From Aphrophora alni (lineage: Eukaryota; Arthropoda; Insecta; Hemiptera; Aphrophoridae), in NCBI GenBank assembly GCA_963513935.1, contig OY740769.1:71255712-71319711 (forward strand): DNA of 64,000 nt, written 5' to 3'. The notes under the pieces were generated by a model that ran no database searches, had not been told where the DNA came from, and was given only the letters and a program-made list of their open reading frames with translations. Positions 58,801 through 64,000 of the stretch are shown here, piece by piece. Position 1 is the first letter of the stretch; every line of letters begins with the position of its first letter. A program made the position numbers and the translations under genes.

Positions 58801-60089
58801 CTTGTTAACCAATGGTATTTGGGATTGTCCTAATCCGACAACACGTTTAATTAACAGGCAACTGTAAATTCATAGAGTCTCCACTCCGTTTCCCATGACG
58901 CCACCAATTAATTACTTTAGCGTGCCAATATTTTAAATTACTTCTGGTTTTAAAATTGTAAAAACAAAAAACCTGGCACACCCCTCTGTGTGTCCCGCAC
59001 TCACTCTACTGTCACAGATGCGCTCTCCACATCTCTTATGGGGGCTTGTAGATGGTTCGCAACATAAACAGAACAAATCCTTGTAACAACCAAAGATTTC
59101 ACAAACCCACAGCCTGGATGATGTAGCAAATGGCACAAACCCAACATGAAGCCCAAAAATGTGGAATGTTACAGATTGCTGTAACTGTTCTCCATTAAAT
59201 TCTAAACGTTTCACATCTAGATATTTATATAAATATTTAGGCTAGATAATAAGAAATAAAGATCTTTTGTATGTCAGAAAAGAAAAAAATTTAACAGGAA
59301 TAACAGTCATTGTTACTTGCTTAGTAGAAATTATCTGTAATGAAATTAACAAGAAAATACCAACATTATCTTTACATTTCATGTTTCTCTTCTAACAGAT
59401 TATATTTATTTATGAAGAGTATCAATGAGTTTAACTAACACCAAAGCCATATGTTCAAAATCCTAGGTATTGCTTCAAATATCAAGTTTTCGGATATTTT
59501 AATTTGTAGAGATTGTGTCAACTCTGCTAAGTCATTACAGTGAAACAGTGAATTGATTTTATGAAAGTATGTAATCCTTGAAATTGCTACAAATCAAATG
59601 TTTCTTTTTCCTGAGGCTAGAAGGTTATTCAAATCCTTTATTTCAGTGAAAATAGTATTTTGTGGTTATATAAAACCAACTATTGTAACATCATCATCAT
59701 GTTTTTAATTGAAGAACTGGAGCTTTAAAAAAAATAGCTTTAATTGTCCTGAATACTTAAATGTTTGGAATTACAACTTACCATCTTAGGTTCACAAGAA
59801 TTATATAATTGCAAAGATGGTAACTCAAATGGGTCAAAAATAAAAAGAAGCATATATCTATTCTCCCAGGTACCAAATCTCAATTTCTGAAGAGCTGTGT
59901 AAGGATGTGGCAAAAAAAAAACTTTCTAAAATCACTTCTGCAATTCTCTCAGCCTCAATATCGAATATTGATCAATTTGAGTCTTACGAAGGTAGAATAT
60001 GAGGAGATTTAGTCACTTTTTATTACAAGTCCTATAACCATTAATGTTTCAGTAACTATGTTCAACAATTACAACACTTACACCACTAT
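55300..60089 (+). other. 8.0-kb BRWD3 intron, first part, no gene
   Basis: Contains (TA)n at 55714-55742 and a (CATA)n array at about 55750-55847, plus long AT-rich stretches. The 93-codon minus-strand frame at 58933-59214 and shorter ones have no recognisable motif; the CATA frame at 55643-55909 is an artefact of the repeat. Confidence 0.6.
55714..55847. repeat. (TA)n-(CATA)n compound microsatellite
   Basis: TA units followed by about 24 CATA units with a few early interruptions. Confidence 0.96.
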
Positions 60090-60290
60090 TCCCAAAAATA
60101 TCATTGAGGCCAAAACGTCCCTAAGTTCCATGGTGGAATGATGAATGTATGTAGGATGCCCTAATTATGGTAAAGAGCTCTAAGATAATTTCATCCAAGA
60201 CCTACTAGTGAGAATCATAAATGGTATAAAATTCTATGTGCAAAAGCACACCACGTGTTTGGGCAAAGTAGGAGTACTCATTATATCATA
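60090..60290 (+). pseudogene. jockey-type LINE linker fragment
   Basis: The decayed translation contains VPWWNDECM and related text and is nucleotide-similar to 3040-3200 (GTTCCATGGTGGAA, AAGACCTACT-GT). It is the same endonuclease-RT linker signature as in the LINE at 2583. Stops and no adjacent RT. Confidence 0.55.
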
Positions 60291-61069
60291 GTAGTAGTGG
60301 TGTAGGGATGAAGTGCACTGGGACCTCTAGAGATCTATTGTGCCCCTCTACTTCTCCAATTTATAGAAGCCTCTCCACCTCTATTCTTTTATGAACTGCA
60401 GCAAATGAAGGAGGTCAAGGGTAGGTATTCTTTTTGAGAGGTGATTTCCTTTATCCCCTTATTTACACGTATGTTTTCTTGGAGCTTCTTTTGCTCCAAT
60501 ACTTTTGCCCTGGTGTGATGCAATGCTCTGGACCCTTTCTGACCTGTCTTACCCTCTTTGTTGGGTACTTCTTCTATCAAGAATGTAATTCCTCTTGAGT
60601 GGCCTGTTTCACCTTTCTCCATTAGATTTATTGCCTCTGTATTGTCAAGGAAATCTTGACGAAACAGAGAACTCTCCATGCTGATAGTCATCTTGGAGCC
60701 CATGCTCCATTTAACCTTTTCCCATCTCATTTGCAAGCGCTGATTTTCCCTATCTGCTTGCATTTAATTTTATAATAAAAAAATTTCAAGTTTTTCAGCA
60801 AATTTAGGGAAAACATTTTTTTATGGAGGTTATATATTTCTAAAGCTACTGAAACTAATTATTTCTTAAATTTGGTGAATGTTTTAGTTAAAAATATATA
60901 ATGATAAACCTAAAATTAAAAAAAATTAATACCAAACCACCATTTAATATTATTATAAACCACTATTATACATTATAAAATTGTGTACAGACCTAGAAAG
61001 TTTACTAGTAAGAAAAAAAGTCAAGATTTTTGCCTACTTTTATGATTTGTAGGCCTTCAGAGTATGGAA
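60291..61069. other. no recognised gene; an unassigned 124-codon frame
   Basis: A minus-strand frame at 60389-60763 (MQADRENQRLQMRWEKVKWS…) is charged, with many Lys, Glu, Gln and Arg, and could be coiled coil or a gag/ORF1-like remnant. It matches nothing I recognise and sits in transposon-rich intron, so it is not called as a gene. Confidence 0.35.
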
Positions 61070-62150
61070 TCACTTGAAGCACTCACCGGGATATAGGCCA
61101 GGTTTCTTATTGCAGGTCTCACAAAAATATACAGTTTCCCTTCTGTTTCCTGCTTTTCTGTCACTACAAACCATGCATTCTTTGGTCTTCTTATTTGTTG
61201 TTAGGTTGATGAAGTGTGGTGTTATCCAGTTTAGCCGTTCTTCATGATCTGCTGAACCTGGGCGGCCTCGCTTTCTGCTTTCACGGTTTCTGGTATCACC
61301 TACCAATCCTTTTACAACTTCTTCCTTAAACTTTTTAGCTTCTACAGGTGTCTTTCCCATATTTAATAAATTCATGTTGTATAGCAAGAAACTATTTACA
61401 ACTGAAATGTCCAAAAGCCAGAAAAACATTTTCCGCCACCACTTCTTTGATTTTCTTACAAACATGTAGCTCGACACATAGTGGTCAGCAGTGTCTACTC
61501 CACCCATCCTTTCATTATAGTTAACCATAACTGTAGGTTTATTGACTTCCTCTTCAACTCTTGTCTTTTTCTGCCTTTTCACCAATGTTTCACTTTCATT
61601 GTTGTGGTAAGAACTGGACGTCTTTTATCGTGGACGTCTCTGCCATCACGCCAGACCAAAACCAATATGTCATCTTTATGCCGAAAAGACAAGACTTCAT
61701 GTTTTTTGAAGCGCCTTTTTAACTGACTCTTAGCTATGCCTGAGAGGCAGCCTTCCCTATTGCCCATTACTGTGCCGATTAAGTGCATGCGGATCTTTAG
61801 AAGCTCTTATGCGAGTTTTAGGCTGTTATAATACCTGTCTGTGTAAATGTGAAAACCACAGTCCTCTCCACATTTAGCCCTAAGCCTTTCAACTAGAAGT
61901 AACACAATTCTAGCAGTAAACGACAAATCTGGGTGTGGAAGAATCTCAGTAGTGATAGCACCATAGTAAGGTTCGAATGTATAAATGTAGCCGGTCCTAG
62001 AATCAGACAACACGAAGATTTTTAAGCCCCACTTTATAGGCTTTTTCGGGTTGTATTGCTTGAAGATTATCTTTCCTTTAAAAGATATAGTGCTTTCATC
62101 TAAGGAAAGTTCAAATGGTGGTATAAAGTACTCAGTAAATTTTTGTTATA
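61070..62150 (-). pseudogene. piggyBac transposase, catalytic and C-terminal half
   Basis: The minus strand reads FELSLDESTISFKGKI (first catalytic Asp, codon 62098-62100), PIKWGLKIFVLSDSRTGYIY, LRAKCGEDCGFHIYTDRYYN (second Asp, TD-YY), then after an in-frame TAA at 61807-61809 LLKIRMHLIGTVMGNR. The frame 61585-61070 has YNERMGGVDTADHYVSSYMF (third Asp, MGGVD), WWRKMFFWLLDISVVNSFLL and a Cys-rich tail (CMVCSDRK, YFCETCNKKPGLYPGEC). One in-frame stop and one frameshift near 61580-61600 are the only breaks seen, so it is fairly young. The N-terminal half was not recognised above 62150. Sequence around the first Asp differs from copies 1 and 2, so it is another family. Confidence 0.88.
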
Positions 62151-62640
62151 GTTAAGCAACAATGTTACTTATTTTATCACGCCTAGATAATAATGAAGTA
62201 CACACAAGTCCTCTAAATCTAATGCTCAAAAATTGGTCTCTTAGTCCTTGAAGTAAATGTTAAATGGTAGATCAAAGGGTCTTACCTAGTGTATATAGTA
62301 TAAGGTTAATTTATTTAAAACAGTTGCTACATAGGTTTTCTTAACTTCATAATTGTGTATATCACTATTTTTTGACATCTGCTAGGCCCTGACTAACCTT
62401 GTAGATGTGAATATATTAAACAGTCTCACTTGCTTTGTACATGTAAGGGCCTCATCTCTGGTGTGCCTTGACATATATGAAGAACCCTCCACTCGCTAGG
62501 CTTGTGTCTGTGACTCTGCCCTGCCAGATCTCGTAATTATATGAATATCACATTTTTTTAGTAGTCAGGGTTTGAAATTACATTTTTGACAATAACTTCA
62601 CTATTAAATTTTGTCTTCTAGAGGTGGGGCTGAATCATTA
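62151..62640 (+). other. intron, no gene recognised
   Basis: May contain the decayed N-terminal part of the piggyBac pseudogene, but no motif could be read. Confidence 0.4.
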
Positions 62641-62647
62641 CATACAG

Positions 62648-63061
62648 ACTTAAAATTTAGATTTTGTGTGGGTATGAGACACAGGTTAACTTTAAAAAGT
62701 GGTCCTTGGTAAAACCTAGTAGTATACAAATAGAAAAACACAATAAAACACTAAAGTTCTGAAATATTTTGTAAATACTGTTCACTTTCTTAATCAGTAG
62801 AGAGTATAAAAATAATAATAAAACATTCATCTGTGGTTCAACACAAATTCATTATCTGCAACCAGACTACAACAATTTATTATTTTTATTTTCTCTACTG
62901 ATTGAGAAAGTGAGCAGTTTTTACGAAATATTTCATAACTATATTGTTCCATTGTGTTTTTCTAGTTGTGTACCACTAGGTAATACCAAGAACCACTATC
63001 CAAATTAAGCCTATCCATACAAAAATTAACACAATAAGCTATGTGCCCTATTAAACTCTAA
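62648..63061. repeat. inverted-repeat (MITE-like) element, copy A
   Basis: Arms of about 130-150 bp. The left starts AGATTTTGTGTGGGTATGAG; the right, complemented, starts with similar TTTTTGTATGGATAGGC text. The inner parts pair CAGTAGAGAG-AAAGTGAACAG-type sequence. Related copies lie at 12003-12450 and 13966-14060. No coding frame. It ends about 240 bp before the last exon. Confidence 0.65.
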
Positions 63062-63304
63062 CTTAGAATTAAAATTTACAAATTGATTGTAAACCACTAC
63101 AGATCTGGAAGTACAGTCCACATTGACGCTAGTCCAAAACAAGCCAACGCATGATCATTCATAAAATCTTGCATTCTTGTGGACTTTGTGATCTATAAAC
63201 GTCACCAATATACACATGAGTAGGAGGAGAAATTATTATAGTCTTGATAATGGTAATAATTGGCCAGTAAGAATGAAATTAAATTAACAAAGTTATGTTT
63301 TCAG
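63062..63304 (+). other. intron end
   Basis: Short AT-rich stretch ending in the acceptor TATGTTTTCAG before 63305. Confidence 0.7.
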
Positions 63305-63456
63305 GGAAGGTTTGAGAACAGATTTTACCGCAGAGTGACTGCTGCACAGTTTGATGTGCGTTACTTAGCAACAAATACAGAAAAATATAACGAAGTACAC
63401 AGTCCAATAGTGAAACAAGCTCGTATCGTCACTGATCTTTGTCTCAAAATAATCAA
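63305..63456 (+). CDS. BRWD3: BRWD3/PHIP orthologue, bromodomain 1 second half
   Basis: Phase 0 in and phase 2 out, acceptor TTTTCAG before 63305, donor AA/GTTAGT after 63456. It encodes GRFENRFYRRVTAAQFDVRY, LATNTEKYNEVHSPIVKQAR and IVTDLCLKII. This is helix A to helix C of bromodomain 1: R--N-FYRR, D-R-I--N---(Y/F)N(E/Q)P-S-I. The Asn in KYNE is at the position that binds acetyl-lysine, so the domain looks competent. It uses VHS where many relatives have PHS/PES. The next exon lies outside the window. Confidence 0.95.
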
Positions 63457-64000
63457 GTTAGTTTTGTTTATAGCATTGGTTCTAAGTTTAGTTTCAGAAT
63501 TAATTCTAATAAAATGTAAAATATTTCAAACTTATTTGTCAATTTGGCTTATACTAAAAATATGAGCACTTTTTTTAAAAAAACTGTTGAGTAAAATATT
63601 AATTTGAATCTCATCGAAAAACTAAAATTAAAAGTAAATGTCATTTTTTAATTTAAGGAGTAAGTTGTTTGACTGTAATAAATAAAAGTAAGCTATATGT
63701 TGCTTACCTAGTCTAGGTTGTTCTTAAGGTTAAGTTAACCTATTATGATTATAATTTGTTTTATAGTAGGATATAATATATTAGTGGTACCTTTCTTTTT
63801 TAAATGAAAATATTAATAAAATTTGGTCAAGAGAGACCTGATAGGAAAGATGAAAGAGTGAGATATAATCCAAGACTACATGAAAATCTGACTATTTGTG
63901 ACCCTAGATCACTAAAAAAATACAGTTTCAGGTTTTAACACATGTTTTGTATAGATAACTAGTGCTCAAAATTAAAAGTGTATTTGTCAGTGATCTAGGG
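63457..64000 (+). other. intron to window end, no feature
   Basis: AT-rich. A 101-codon frame at 63260-63565 is the exon plus read-through into the intron. Confidence 0.6.

Noticed and set aside
58933..59214. 93-codon minus-strand frame with several Cys
   Set aside because: The Cys spacing fits no zinc-finger pattern I know and no neighbouring exon supports it.
60389..60763. 124-codon minus-strand charged frame
   Set aside because: Could be a gag or ORF1-like remnant, but no motif could be matched; left unassigned.

Overview
The window looks like AT-rich arthropod, most likely insect, nuclear DNA. It has spliceosomal introns of up to 18 kb, many microsatellites and a dense load of animal-type transposable elements. 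The order cannot be fixed from the sequence. No bacterial, organellar or CRISPR signal was seen.

One host gene runs left to right through most of the window: the insect orthologue of BRWD3/PHIP. Ten coding exons were found between 8320 and 63456. Every junction is GT/AG and the phases agree (0>1>1>2>0>0>0>1>1>0>2), giving 1892 coding bases, about 630 residues. They cover the segment after the WD40 propeller, a basic/acidic low-complexity linker, the cryptic Tudor region and most of the first bromodomain. The WD40 exons and the start lie left of the window; the rest of bromodomain 1, bromodomain 2 and the C-terminus lie to the right.

Most other recognisable content is transposons, many nested. 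(a) 780-1077: N-terminal mariner fragment on the minus strand. (b) 2583-7890: a jockey-type LINE hit by a piggyBac derivative (3486-4685) and, 17 bp further on in the LINE, by a 1.1-kb foldback element (4703-5803). (c) 16871-18708: hAT element with ZMYM1-like transposase remains; 18728-19240: LINE fragment. (d) 20992-28066: a second piggyBac derivative that contains a probable solo LTR, which contains a nearly intact Ty3/gypsy (mag/K02A2.6-like) retrotransposon. (e) 36230-41545: a LINE split by a 4-kb hAT element that itself carries a hAT MITE and a piggyBac derivative. (f) 41898-43640: a Tc1-like pseudogene split by a TTAA element. (g) 48410-49239, 53575-54202 and 61070-62150: further TTAA or piggyBac remnants. 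(h) 50313-51494: a complete-ended Tc1/mariner element; 52500-53140: a mariner pseudogene.

The layout is a chromatin-reader gene whose introns have served as transposon landing ground. No multi-gene system is visible. The most unusual element is a piggyBac subfamily present twice with the same end to its reading frame, which stops at the first catalytic motif; one copy keeps an open 244-codon frame. The insertions give a readable relative chronology because several target-site duplications are intact.
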